In this document: positions 30,842-42,687 of the stretch, one piece after another
Layout of the letters: each line of letters starts with the position of its first letter
Position numbering within the stretch: the first letter of the stretch is position 1
NCBI GenBank assembly: GCA_015680685.1
Contig: MNCI01002315.1
Location: 207,545-271,544 of the forward strand
DNA from: Gnetum montanum
Lineage: Eukaryota; Streptophyta; Gnetopsida; Gnetales; Gnetaceae
Direction: 5' to 3'
DNA: 64,000 nt
Translations under genes and position numbers: made by a program
Notes under the pieces: generated by a model
Told to the model about the DNA's origin: nothing
Seen by the model: only the letters and a program-made list of their open reading frames with translations
Databases searched by the model: none

Positions 30842-31609
30842 TCATGTAATTCCTGGTGGAGGTGGCTCCTCCATGGGTGTGTTTCCCTTTTCTTGCACTC
30901 CAGGTCGTGGGATTTGATGGCGTCGAAGTATGGCTTGGAGTTTCTCCTCTTGTAAGGCCTTGAGTGCCTTGGCGTGCGTGTAAGTTTGCACTTGTGCCAT
31001 AGAGGCACCCCAGTCAACCTTCTCTTTTTCTTCCACCATCCTTTTATTCTCTATCAACAGTTTATTAAGTTGCTTGGTTCTGAAAGTGTCCAACTAGTTC
31101 TGAGCAACCTTTGGCCCTATAATTGGAAGGTTTAATACTTCTGAAATGGCTTGAACAGAGAAATCAATAGTCACACCACAATTGTTAACTATGGTGTCTT
31201 TTTATTTATTGTGCCAAAATTGGTATGTTTCCCCTAAGTACCAGGCACCGCTTTCAGAGAGGGTACGCCATAATGGGGACCCTTTGAGGTGATTCCTAAT
31301 GGCCTCTAGAGCAAATTTTGTGAAAGGTCCAAAGTTTAATTCCATGATCACTATAGTGAATATGGACCTTTCATGGATGGTCTGAACACAATCCTGGGGC
31401 AATGTGAGATATTGTCCTTGTTCAAACGCTGCTGCAGCTCCTCCTTCTGCCTGCCTTGATTGTATAGTACCAGGGTCTTCTTGGTGGATACTAAATGATT
31501 GTTCCTCCTGCTCTGCATGTTGTTCAGCATAAACTTGTCCTTCACCTCTCCTAGGTCATTTGATTGCACCTTGAGAAGGACCTTCCTATTATCTGTGTTT
31601 CAAGGCCAT
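30842..31609 (-). pseudogene. Accessory ORF of element 2 (near the 3' end)
   Basis: ATG at 31609 directly follows an ATTGCAG acceptor. The frame reads MALKHR, meets stops near 31590 and at the codon before PRRGEGQVYAEQHAEQEEQS, then continues through IFTIVIMELNFGPFTKFALE, SPLWRTLSESGAWYLGETYQ and FWHNK (TAA at 31202-31204), VTIDFSVQAISEVLNLPIIG and a charged, coiled-coil-like tail (QLNKLLIENKRMVEEKEK), to PMEEPPPPGIT. The order (short basic start, W/F-rich block, 'VxxDFSxxAI..xLNLP') resembles the putative plant transposon-protein domain found in extra ORFs of plant gypsy elements. That is an inference from pattern. The element 3 copy lacks the middle block; the 9-kb copy keeps it. Confidence 0.55.
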
Positions 31610-31640
31610 CTGCAATCACACGGGGCCAATCGTTAGTAAG
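31610..31640 (-). promoter_or_regulatory. Putative 3' splice site before the accessory ORF (element 2)
   Basis: Minus strand: TACTAAC (31638-31632), a consensus branch-point word, about 20 bases before GTGATTGCAG, whose AG (31611-31610) abuts the ATG. Element 3 has TACTAAC at 38350-38344 and GATTATAG before its ATG. The 9-kb copy has TGATTGCAG before its ATG. Confidence 0.5.
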
Positions 31641-33800
31641 GTTGTTACCAATGTTAGGTTATACCTTACTGCTTGCCTTAATAGATTTACTTTATCCCTG
31701 TGTGATGTTAATTATTGGAAGAACATGTCCCCAAAAGATTATAATGTTGAGTCCTTTTTGCTTAGGTGGTTTCCAAATCTAATTTTCTAGTATAGTCTAA
31801 GGGGATGAAATTGTTTTTGATACATTTTATTCTTAATTTTACAACTAATTACCCTTAAAGATGTCCTTCGGGCGATGATGAATTTCAAAAAATTTATGCG
31901 CTATTCGGTGTGTGCCCCTCCCCCACGACTAAGCTGAACACTCCAGGTTCAAGTAGGTTCAAACAGAATGAAAATCAGAGTATCAGCGAGCGAGTTATGG
32001 ATATGAAAGCAAGGGATGTGCAATCACAAGTCGTAGAGAGGAATTTGAAAAACTTTCCCTACGTGAAAAATTGCAAATGATGTTGATTAGCACAGGGGGG
32101 TCACGTATGTATATTTTCATCAAAGTTAGGGCACTTAGAGAATGTACCGAATTTTTAATATTTGTTTTGAAATTAAATGATGTAAACTAAGGACATCTGG
32201 ACAATTGTTAAAGGGTTCCAGGGTAATTTAACTAGTTTTGAAGGCACGAAAATTATGATGGTGTGGAATTTATCAATAAGGACCTTGGATGGTAGAGAAA
32301 AAGGCTATGTGATGGTTCATAGGAATGTTGAATCGGAGGGATAGTAATAAGGAAAAGAAAATCATTGGCAATATGCTAAGAATAATAAATGGTGTGTGGA
32401 AGATGGGTCATGAGTGCAAATTACAAAAATTACACAAGTGGGTCTTCCCCAAAGCAAGTTCCAACCTTTAATGCCCTTGCATAACCACACTTAAAAGTGT
32501 CCATGGGCACTCAAAGGGTTAAATGTAATCCACACCGATTCCACAAAACACACACATGTAAATATCACTGGAATGAGGTAAGAGTTCTACGCTACACGAG
32601 ACACAAGTGACAATTACATGAATAGTAAGATGAGACGAACTACAGAAGGGATTGTAGAGATTAGGACATGAGGTAACTAACCCAGGGCACAGTGAATCCT
32701 GCGTGTAAAGCATGATTAAGGTCTCATTGACTCGTTGTTCCAAGATCAGGACCAAGTCCATTCCTCTGATCAGTGACACTGCATTGTTTCTTCCCATGAT
32801 GAGCGACTATGAGAGTACTAAAACAACAAGGTGTACAATCACTTGGCATTTTGGTTCAAGGGAGGAGTGATTTTTGCTTTGTGGCACTTTCCTTTTCTTC
32901 TTCCTTTCTTCTTTTTTTTGAATGAATGAATCTAGAGAAGCCGCCAACCTTCAGGCATGGGTGCATGTCTTTCTAGTGGGACCCCCTAGAACACCATTGG
33001 ATCTTTGAGTGCCTTTTGATTACTCTTACTTCCATTTTTTGTTAGATCTACAAGGATCTTAGTACAACCACGTTACATGATAACTCTCATAGACGTCACC
33101 AAAGAGAATCCGTAAGTCCCCTTGATGTCACACCCTAATCATTCCCTCTTGATCCATCCTTCTTCATTCCAAGTACAATGAACACAAAATTAATTTTAAG
33201 TTTTTAAGAATGTCAAGAATATCATTGTACTCTTAAACAAAGCCTATTATTTGTAGAATGGATGAGTGGGTGTAATGGGCTCACTTTCCACATAATTGAT
33301 CACTCAAGACTCGATAGCATAGAACACACCTCAACCAACGAGCCACATGAGTGTTTTATTCATAGATGAGATTACTTATAAGAATGTAAAGAGACAAAAA
33401 GAAAAAAAGATAAAACAAGAAATTGAAAAATGAAAAGATGGAAAACAAAAAGTTGTAAAATTAAAGAAAATGAAAAGTATTTATTAATCCTACTTGCTAT
33501 TAGAATGGGGGATATCCCTCATAGCTAAATGGTTGAGGATGGTAAGGATTAATAAATGATGATGGGGATCCTTGCATGTTGGAAATATTGGAACTTGGTC
33601 GTACTTACCCCATCGGGGTTCACACACCTGATTATAGTAAGCATAGTGGGGTAATTTGTAAGGTGTGGTTCTTGAGTAAAGAGTTGACCCACTATGATGT
33701 TTGTGATCAAAAGATGGTATGCAAGGATCGGGTTGTTGCTCTCCATTCTTGCGTTCATTGGGCCGTATGATTTTTGGAGTGTTAATTGGTGGCCCTGATG
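31641..33800 (-). other. Noncoding middle region of element 2
   Basis: Blocks here (for example 32440-33300, including tcatcctactcaccattc-like and gacgtcaccaaagagaatcc text) recur in element 3 at 38560-39400. No protease, RT or integrase motif. Open stretches on either strand are short and unsupported. Confidence 0.6.
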
Positions 33801-33803
33801 GAA

Positions 33804-35474
33804 TTACATGAGGCGTTGGGTTCGAATATAAGGATGCACCACAGGTTTGGACTTGTGTAGAGTTGGAGGATGCAGTGGCCTCAGAATTGTGTTGTCCCTT
33901 CTTACGATCATGTTTGAAGAAGGGACGCTTTTGATGTTGCTGAGGTCTCTCACTACTATTGGCAGTAGTAGCACAAGTAACATTCGTGGGTTGTTGCTAT
34001 GGTGCAGACACCTTAGGAACAGTTGGTAGTGATGTAGAAGGAGGGAAAGGATGAGAGTGTTGAAAATTAGGAGTACACAAGGTGGTGGTTGTGTTGAGGA
34101 CATGGGCAGATAGTATTGAGGAGAATAGTAATGTGATGAGGTAGAGTATGTTAACCTAGCTGGGGAAACAGGATGTTGAACAAGATAAGCGTTTGGCTTC
34201 GGATGATACGAAGGATGTCTCCAGTTTAGGGGTGGTCTCCCCCACAACTGGGATTGTTGCCACTGTGATCAAACATAGTATCTCTGTACGAACTCTGGAT
34301 GTAACATGTTTCCCCAATGCTCATATAAATGGAACAAGATTGGGCATTGGCCCTTGGGGTGATCGTACAAGCATATGTTGCACTCATACGTATGATTGGC
34401 AGTTGAGCTCTTATTTTCCTTATCCCTTCTTTTCAAATGTCTAATGATATTTTGTCCTGCTTCTTGGGTTGTCAAAACTCTATCTCCAATAATATCAATA
34501 ACTTCTCCACACTTTTTATACGTCCATTCCAACATCTTATTGATCTTTGCCTCGACTTCCTCTAATGATTGTTGTACTGGCAAAGACGGTTCTTTCTCCT
34601 TGTGATAAGTCGATTTCTCCTTTTTATGATCATGGACCTTTGTTAAGTTGAAATTTTGGTCCCGTTGATGTTTTTCAACACTCTTCCATCTAGCCATTTC
34701 TCCTTCCTCTTTTGCTACCTACTTAATAAGCTCTTGGACTTGATGGATTTGTAGTTTGTATAGTTGACCTTGGGCATACATCCCTAGGGTCTTTCTTGTT
34801 TCATCACGAAGCCCATCAATGACATGATACATTAGCCTTTCCTCGGAGAACCCATGGCCTGGATAGTTGTTTAACAGTGCATAATATCTTTCTAAGGCCA
34901 TGTCCAAGGGTTCATGTTGTGCTTGTTTCCACTCTTGGATTTTTTTCCTCAAGATTGACACTCTTGCGTAGGTTTGATATCTTTCGTTAAAGAGTTCTAC
35001 CATTATTAACCAACATCATATTGAATTTGGCTTTAACGATCTATACCATACTTTTGCTTGGCCAACGAGTGTCATAAGAAAGAGCTTGAGTTTTTGCCAT
35101 CCGTTATCAATGTTGTTCCATGCACAGACATCATAGAAGGCTTGTAAATATTGATGTTGATTTAATTCATAGCCTCCTGAGAAATTAGGGAAGTTGTTTA
35201 AATCGAGCCTAGGTAGATGGCTCTCTTTACAATGCCTATGGGAGATTTGAACAGCCTCTTGTATTTGTGTTAGGCTTTTAGTGGCCAGTAGGGGTTCCTT
35301 GTCATCAGGTAAGTTATGCTTTCAAGCATTGGGACGATGTGGCCTTTGTTTATATTTATAAGAAACCCCCACTTCGGATTGCGTACTCCAATCTTCATTG
35401 TCAGATAATTCGTTGGTTCTCCAATGAATTTCCTCACTAGATGTGGCATTATTATAGTCTTGTAGGAGAGGCAT
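33804..35474 (-). pseudogene. gag of element 2
   Basis: One frame from ATG 35474 (MPLLQDYNNATSSEEIHWRT). TGA at codon 51 (35322-35324), then a conserved gag core: NGWQKLKLFLMTLVGQAKVW, FNERYQTYARVSILRKKIQE, LERYYALLNNYPGHGFSEER and VIDGLRDETRKTLGMYAQGQ. A further stop follows LIK near 34716, then a charged linker, a zinc knuckle CNICLYDHPKGQC (34382-34344) and a proline/serine-rich C-terminus to 33804. There is also a TGA in the core near 35014 and one after QRYYV (34269). Frame is kept throughout. The product would assemble particles and bind element RNA. As an element with gag only, it would need RT and integrase from a partner. Confidence 0.75.
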
Positions 35475-35596
35475 GATTGTGAAGCTGCGTGTGAATTCGT
35501 ATGTGACTTTTTATAATTAATTCTTCTTAAAATATGTATCATTAATTCCTATACAGTGACCTTGTATGATATAACTAATCTAGATAACTAGCACAG

Positions 35597-35615
35597 TCCC
35601 TAGCAACGGTGCCAA
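35597..35615 (-). other. Primer-binding site of element 2
   Basis: Minus strand TTGGCACCGTTGCTAGGGA next to the LTR. It differs at three positions from the Asp-tRNA complement TGGCGCCGTTGCCGGGG. Confidence 0.68.
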
Positions 35616-36529
35616 TGCTGAGTGGTGAGGTACCCTTACACTCAACCATACGAATACAAGCGTTTCACGCACGATCTGGTCAAACTCCGCAGACGAGCTA
35701 GTTGTGGTATCTAGACAGTTATCCTTAGATCACAGTTCGCTGTCTTCCCACCTAGACTAGTATTAGCTTGTCACGTATGGTTTAGTCCAGAGTGAGGTGT
35801 ATGATGTGTTTCTACACTAATGCTACTCCTGGGTATGCTAGAAAATAATATTACTAAGCTATGAGAGAGAGGGTGAGAAAATCTAAACTAGCCTAAGTGC
35901 AATGAGCATCCATTCCTCAATCATCCGTACACATCTTGGACCTCGTGCATGACTACCACTAGGATTACCAAGCGCAGATCCTAGGTACGCTACTGGGTTA
36001 CCAAGTAGTCACACTTAAATGCTCATGATCAAGTCGTACTCATTTTGTGTTTTAACACGAGTTAAGGATGAGAGATATTAACTAAGAAAACAGTAAACAA
36101 CAATTAAATAATTAACTAATTAAACTAAGTGAATGCTACAATGATGAAGTAATCTCGATCTTTATTTTTGATCATGTGCGTGTCCAAGTACATCACACTC
36201 GAATAGGGATGTCGTACAATTACAATCACCACACTACGGGAATACACTGGGAAATAATACTAACTCTAAGAAGGAAAAACTGCAAGAGTTTGGATAAGGA
36301 ACTAAGAACTAACTCCTAGAACAAGGAAAGTTGCCTCTTATTTATAGAAATTGAGGCAAGCTGCGATATCGCGTACGCGATATCATGGGGCGAACGCGAT
36401 ATCGCGGCTGATGCGATATCGTTGATGCAATATTGTGGCTGCGATATTGGGGATCCGACAACTAGGCCTGATAGACCATATCTTGTATCAAGGCTATGAT
36501 AACTAGGCTTGATAGACCATAACTCATCA
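35616..36529 (-). repeat. 5' LTR of element 2
   Basis: Begins TGCTGAGTGG (one base off the TGATGAG family start), ends CTCATCA at 36523-36529. TATA box (rc) 36334-36348. U3 with GATATCGCG-type palindromes at 36362-36430 that are better kept than in the 3' LTR. Confidence 0.9.
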
Positions 36530-36534
36530 CACCT

Positions 36535-36815
36535 TAAAAGAAAAGAATTTATATTTCAAGAAGCATTGTTGGATGTATGAAATAAGCTCATTTATTTATT
36601 GAGGGAAGCCATGTAATGGAATACCAAATTAAAAAAGAGACATATGAAGAAATTGTTAAAATCATGTATGAAAAATTACAAATAAATAAAGTTTTAGCTT
36701 TTGATCAAGGGGCCAATGGTGAAAGAGAAATTAAGTAGCCAACTCCATATTGTTAGGATAAGGCTAAGGTAATAGATGAAAAATATATTAAAAATTTTAG
36801 AAAGTATAGAGTAAA
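36535..36815. other. Spacer between elements 2 and 3
   Basis: 281 bp, AT-rich, no supported gene. A plus-strand stretch (VMEYQIKKETYEEIVKIMYE) is open for about 40 codons and could be a LINE relic continuing at 42693, since element 3 inserted between them. This is a weak suggestion only. Confidence 0.3.
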
Positions 36816-36820
36816 ACAAT

Positions 36821-37725
36821 TGATGAGCGGCGAGGTTCCCCTACACTCAACCATACGAATACGAGCATTCATGCATGATCTAGTCGAACTCCGTGGGCAA
36901 GCTAGTTGTGGTATCTAAATAGTTACACGTTGATCGTAGTTCGCTGTCTTTCCACCTGGACTAGTATTTGCTTCGTCACGTATGGTTTAGTCCAGAGTGA
37001 GGCGTATGCTGTGATCCTAAACTACTGCTACTCCTAAGTGCGATGAGCATTTGTTCCTTAATCATAATCTTGATTAAACTAATGAGTAATAGGAAATGAG
37101 GTCTAAGCTAACCTAAGTGCGATGAGCATTTGTTCCTTAATCATCCGTACACATCTTGGACCTCGTGCATGACTACTATTGGGGTTACCAAGGGTAGATC
37201 CTATGTACGCTACTAGGTTACCAAGTAGTCATACTTAGATGCTCGTGATTAAGTCGTACTCATTCCACATTTAACAACAAGAATAGTAAATGATGATAAA
37301 GAAATATTAACTAAAAAAATAATAAATAACCGTAACAATTAATAATAATAATTAAATAATTAAAACTAAGTGAATGTTGCAATGATGAAGTAATCTTGAT
37401 CTTTATTTCCGGTCATGTGCACGTCCAAGTACGTCACACTCGAATAAAGGTGACGTACAATTACAAGCATCACACTGCGGGCATGCACTAGGAAAATAAT
37501 CTAACTCCTATGGAAACAAAATGCAAGAGCTTTTCTACAACTAACTGAAAGGTGCCTAAATGAGGTGGAAGGCCCTCTTATTTATAGGCCAAGATAGACG
37601 GCTGCGTAAACAGGGCCACATCGATGCAGGAATGCTACATTGATGGGGCCACGTCAACGTGGCCGTGTATACAGGGCCTCGTATACGCAACCTAGTCGAT
37701 GCACTGACTATATAGCGCTTCATCA
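36821..37725 (-). repeat. 3' LTR of element 3
   Basis: TGATGAGCGGCG... to TTCATCA (37719-37725), then the tacccccatgacc polypurine context. A stretch (cctaagtgcgatgagcattt) is duplicated within it (37034-37140), unlike the other LTR. Confidence 0.9.
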
Positions 37726-38036
37726 TACCCCCATGACCAAGTAAAAACTCGTCCTCGAGTCAAAGAAAGTGAGGAACAAGCTCAATTGAATACACAGTGG
37801 ATAGGTATGGGATTATTGACTAACTAAAAATTTATTCATGTTGCAGTGGAGAATTAAACAAAATTTGGACACAAACACAAAAGACAAAACTTGTGGAACA
37901 CATGGGGTTCTCAATAGTGGTGGCTCCTTCATGGGTGCCTTTCCTTTATTTTGTGCATCAGGCTTCTAAGATTGATACCATTGTAGAAGCACCTGACATT
38001 TCTCCTCTTCTATTTGAGGATTATGAGTCGTCCATG

Positions 38037-38320
38037 CTAATGTTCCAATGTTTGATAGAGTCCGCACTTTTCATGGACACAGCAACTACGGGAACACTTG
38101 ATTGGCCTTGACATGCCATGCCGCACATAGCCGTCGTTCCTCTTCATAAGCTTGGGCCTCGACCTCTCCTCCCTTTTCTTAGATAGATTATGCATGATGG
38201 ATGCTGAATGATTGCCTTCTGCTCTGCATGTTTTGCATGAGGTCCCTGGCCTCTGCCTCCCCCAAGTCATTCGGTTGCACCGTGAGAAGGTCCTCCTTGT
38301 TGTCTTCTTTTAGGGGCCAT
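38037..38320 (-). pseudogene. Shortened accessory ORF of element 3
   Basis: ATG at 38320 (MAPKRRQQGGPSHGATE), TGA at the same place as in element 2, then LGGGRGQGPHAKHAEQK. The SPLW...FW block of the other copies is missing and the frame soon becomes unreliable. A GATTATAG acceptor abuts the ATG, and TACTAAC lies at 38350-38344. Confidence 0.5.
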
Positions 38321-39770
38321 CTATAATCACACAAAGATCAATTGTTAGTAAGGTTATTGAAAAAAGTTTAATGATTTCATACCTTCCTCATTACCTTTAA
38401 TAAATGTTGCATTCTTTACTTAGTGTGATTTTAGAGTTAGATATTTTTCAAGGAAGTTGCCCTAAAATTTTAATGTTGGACCTGGTTTTGAGGAACGTTG
38501 GATAAAATGATGACAAAGGAAATAATAGATTTGGCAATGAAGTACTCGGAGGGTATAAGATGATGTGGTGGCTTGCAACAAGTACAAATTACAAAATTCA
38601 TGTAAGTGGGTTCTCCCCAAAGCAGGTTCTAACCTATATGCCCTTGCGTAACCACACCTTAAAATGTCCGTAGGCACTAGAAGGGTTAAATGGAATCTAT
38701 ACCGATGCAACAAAACATACACATGTTGATACCACTATGATGAGGTATGAATTCAATGCTATACAAGACACAAGTCACAAATACATGAATAGCGAGATGG
38801 AATGAATTGGAGAAGGGATTGCAGAGATTGGGATGTGAGGTAACTGACTTAGGGCACAACGAATCCTACATGTAAAGCATGATTAAGGTGTTATTACCCT
38901 GTCGTTCCAAGATCAGGACCAAGTCCATTCCTCTAATCAGTGACATCGCATTGTTTCATTCCATGATGAGCAACTATGAGAGTACCATAACAACAAGGCG
39001 TATGATCACTTGGCATTTTGTTCAAGGGAGGAGTGATTTTTGTTTTGTGGCACTTTTCTTTTTCTCTTTCTTCTCTTTTTTTTTCTTTTGAATACTGAAT
39101 CCAGAGAAGCTACCAACCATCAGGCATGGGTGCATGTCTTTCCAATGGGACCCCCTAGAATAACATTGGATTTTTGAGTGCCCTTTTGATTACTCTTACT
39201 TCCATTTTTCGTTAGATCTACAAGGATCTTAGTACAACTAGGTTGCATGATGACTCCCACAGACGTCACCAAAGAGAATCCGCAAATCCCCTTGATGTCA
39301 CACCCTAATCATTCCCTCTTGGTCCATCCTTCTTCATTCTAGGTACAATGAACACAAAATTAATTTTAAGTTTTAAGAATGTCAAGAATATCACTGTACC
39401 CAAGAATAGAACCTCTTATTTGTAGAATGGATGAGTGGGTGTAATGGGCTCACTATCCAAATAATTGCTCACTCGAGACTCGATAGCATAGAATAACACC
39501 TCAACCAACGAGCCACATGAGTGTTTTATTCATGGATGAGATTACTCATAAAAAGATAAAAAGACAAAAAGATAAAATAATAAATTAAAAGGGTGAAAAA
39601 CTAGAAAACAAAAAGTTAAAAAACTAAATAAATAGAAAAACATTTATTAATTCTGTGTTGTTAGAATCGAGGATACCCCCCATAACTAAACGGTTGAGCA
39701 TGGCTAGAATTAATAAATGGAAGGCGGGAATCCTTGCATGTTGGAAATATTGGGACCTAGTCAAACTTAC
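38321..39770 (-). other. Noncoding middle region of element 3
   Basis: Matches 31612-33550 of element 2 in long blocks. No supported reading frame and no pol motifs. Confidence 0.6.
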
Positions 39771-39774
39771 CCCA

Positions 39775-41658
39775 TTAGGGTTCACACACTTGATTAGAGT
39801 TGACATAGTGGGGCAAGTTATAAGATGTGGTTAGTTTATAAGGAGTTGAGCCACTATGGTGCTTGTGACCGTAATATGGTATGCAAGGATCAACATGTCT
39901 CCCCATGTGGCAATATTTATTGGGTCCCATGGTTGTTGGAGTATTGAGTGGTGGCCTTGAGAAGGTAACATGAGGCATTGGGTTCGAAGAGGAAGATGCA
40001 CCACAGTGTTGGATTTGTGCTGAGTTGCCAGATGCAGTGGTTTCTAAATTGTGGTGTCCCTTTCGATGGTCATGTCTAAAGAAGGGACGCCTTCAATGTT
40101 GTGAAGGACCCCCACTACTGTTGACAGTAATAGCACAAGTAACGTTTGCAGGTTGGTGTTGTGGTGCAAAATCTTCTGGCATAGCTGGTGGTGATGTAGA
40201 AGGGGGTGAAGTATGAGAATGTTGAGGTTGAGGAGAAGTGTAAGGCACATGAGGTGGTGATCTTGTTGGAGAGGACATGGGTGGATAGTACTCAAGAGAA
40301 TGATAATGCTAAGGTGAGGTAGAGGATGCTGATCTTGTTGGAGAAATAGGGTGTTGAACATAATAAGCATTTGACGCTGGGACATATGAAGGGTATGGTC
40401 TAGTTGGTGGTGGTGTCCCCCACGAATGAGGTTTTTACCACTATGGTTGGACACAATATTTCTGTATGAATTCTGGATGTAACATTCCTCCCCAATGCTC
40501 ATGTAAATGTGACAAGATTGGACATTGGCCTTTGGGGTGATCGTACAAGCAAATATTACATTGATACATATGATTGGTAGTTGAGTTCTTATCCCGATTC
40601 TCTTCTACACTTTGTTTCAATTGTTGCGTGGTGTCTTGTCCCGTTTCTCGATTTGGCATAGTTTTTCCTCTAATAATGTTGGCATATTCTCCATATCTTT
40701 CATGTACCTAGTCCGTCATCTTATTAATCTTTGCCTCAATTTCATCTAGTGATTGCAGGATTGGCAAAGATGATTCCACCTCCTTGAAGTGAGTTGATTT
40801 CTCCTCTTCATGATCATGGACCCTTGTTAAGTTAAGATTTTGGTCCTGTTGAGAACTTTCAACATTCTCCCATTTGGCTATTTCTCCTTCTTCTTTTGCT
40901 ATCTACTTAATAAGCTCTTGGAGTTGATGGGTTCATAGCTCATATAGTTGACCTTGGGTGTACATCCCTAGGGTCTTCCTTATTTCATTACGGAGCCCAT
41001 CTATGATATGGTACATTAGCCTCTCCTCGGAGAACCCATGGCCTGGGTAGTTGTTTAACAGTGCATAATATCTTTCTAAGGCCATGTCCAAGGGTTCATG
41101 TTGCGCTTGTTTCCATTCTTGGATTTGTCTCCTCAAGGTTGACACTCTCGCATAGGTTTGATATCTTTCATTGAAGAGTTCTACCATTGTCAACCACCAT
41201 TGAATTGATTTTGGTTTTAATGACCTATACCATACTTTTTCTTGGCCAACAAGTGTCAAAGGAAAGAGCTTAAGCTTTTGCCACCTATTATCAATATTGT
41301 TCCATGTACAGGCATCGTAGAAGGCTTGTAAATGTTGTTGTGGATCTAAATCATAGCCTCCTGAAAACTTGGGAAAGTTGTTTAAATTAAGAATGGGTAG
41401 ACAACTTTCCTTACGATGCCTGTGGGCTATTCGAACAACCTCTTGTATTTCCGTTAAGCTTGTAGTGGCTAGTAGGGGTTCATCGTCACTAGATATGTTA
41501 TGCTTTCATGCGTTGGAATGATGTTGTCTTTGTTTATGTTTATAAGAAACCCCCACCTCGGGTTGCATACTCCAATCTTCATTGTCATAATATTCGTTAG
41601 TTCTCCAATGAATTGCCTCACTAGATGTGGTATTATTATATTCTTGTAGGAGAGACAT
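39775..41658 (-). pseudogene. gag of element 3
   Basis: One frame from ATG 41658 (MSLLQEYNNTTSSEAIHWRT). TGA at codon 51 (41506-41508), the same codon as in element 2. The core (41259-40933) is open: MTLVGQEKVWYRSLKPKSIQ, FNERYQTYARVSTLRRQIQE, IIDGLRNEIRKTLGMYTQGQ. The charged linker has a few stops, and the zinc knuckle CNICLYDHPKGQC is at 40560-40522. A Pro/Ser/His-rich C-terminus (TRSPPHVPYTSPQPQHSHTS) runs to PHYVNSNQVCEP at 39775. Compared with element 2 the C-terminal part is better preserved, so a full-length gag of roughly 630 residues can be estimated. Confidence 0.77.
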
Positions 41659-41778
41659 GGTTGTAAATTTGTGTGTGATTTAATTACAATTATTATTATT
41701 ATTTTCCTGAAAGATATATCATCAAGGCTTTGTTACAACGATCTTGTATGATGTAACTAATCTAAATAACTAGCACCA

Positions 41779-41797
41779 TCCCCAGCAACAGTGCCAA
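41779..41797 (-). other. Primer-binding site of element 3
   Basis: Minus strand TTGGCACTGTTGCTGGGGA; three differences from the Asp-tRNA complement. Confidence 0.68.
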
Positions 41798-42687
41798 TGA
41801 TGAGCAGCGAGGTACCCCTACACTCAACCATACAAATACGAACGTTCACACACGATCTAGTCGAACTCCATGGACAGGCTAGTTGTGGTATCTAGATAGT
41901 TACACGTTGATCGCAGTTCATTGTCTTCCCACCTGGACTAGTATTTTCTTTGTCACGTATGGTTTAGTCCAGAGTGAGGCGTATGATGTGATCCTAAACT
42001 ACTGCTACTCCTAGAGACAATGGAACATAATCTTAATTAAACTAATGAGTAATAAGAAATGAGGTCTAAGCTAACCTAAGTGCGATGAGCATCTGTTCCT
42101 TAATCATCCATACACATCTTGGACCTCATGCACGACTGCTACTAGGGTTACCAAGCGTAGATCCTAGGTACACTACTAGGTTACCAAGTAGTCACACTTA
42201 AATGCTCGTGATTAAGTCGTACTCATTTCGCATTTAACAACAAGAATAGTAAATGATGATAAAGAAATATTAACTAAAATAATAATAAATAACCATAAAA
42301 ATTAACAATAATAATTAAACAATTAAAACTAAGTGAATGTTGCAATGATGAAGTAATCTTGATCTTTATTTCTGGTCATGTGCACGTCCAAATATGTCAC
42401 ACTCGAATAAAGGTGTCGTACAATTACAAGCATCACACTGTGGGCATGCACTGGGAAAATAATCTAACTCCTATGGAAAAAAATGCAAGAGCTTCGCTAC
42501 AACTAACTAAAAGGTGCCTAAATGAGGTTGAAGGTCCTCTTATTTATAGGCCAAGATAGGCAGCTGCATAAACGGGGCTACGTCGACGCAGGAACGCTAC
42601 GTCGACGGGGCCGCGTCAACATGACCGTGTATACGGGGCCCCATATACGTAGCCTAGTCAACGCATCAACTATATAGCGCTTCATCA
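41798..42687 (-). repeat. 5' LTR of element 3
   Basis: TGATGAGCAGCGAGG... to TTCATCA (42681-42687). TATA box context cctcttatttata near 42536. U3 words GTATAC, TCGACG, ACGTCGACG between 42570 and 42670. Confidence 0.9.

Larger units (their letters stand above)
29789..36529 (-). mobile_element. LTR retrotransposon element 2 (gag only), perfect TSD
   Basis: The LTRs are at 29789-30658 and 35616-36529, flanked by a perfect 5-bp duplication CACCT (29784-29788 and 36530-36534). The primer site is at 35597-35615 and the polypurine tract at 30659-30668. Internally, in transcription order: a gag frame from 35474, a proline-rich tail to ~33800, noncoding sequence with blocks matching element 3, and the accessory ORF 31609-30842. 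There is no protease DSG, RT YxDD or integrase motif in the ~5-kb interior. The element therefore looks complete but non-autonomous. Confidence 0.9.
36821..42687 (-). mobile_element. LTR retrotransposon element 3 (gag only), perfect TSD
   Basis: The LTRs are at 36821-37725 and 41798-42687, with a perfect 5-bp duplication ACAAT (36816-36820 and 42688-42692). The primer site is at 41779-41797 and the polypurine tract follows 37725. The interior is about 4.1 kb: gag from 41658, a middle noncoding block shared with element 2, and a shortened accessory ORF from 38320. No RT or integrase. Its U3 differs from the other family members: it uses GTATAC and ACGT words instead of GATATC. Confidence 0.9.
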
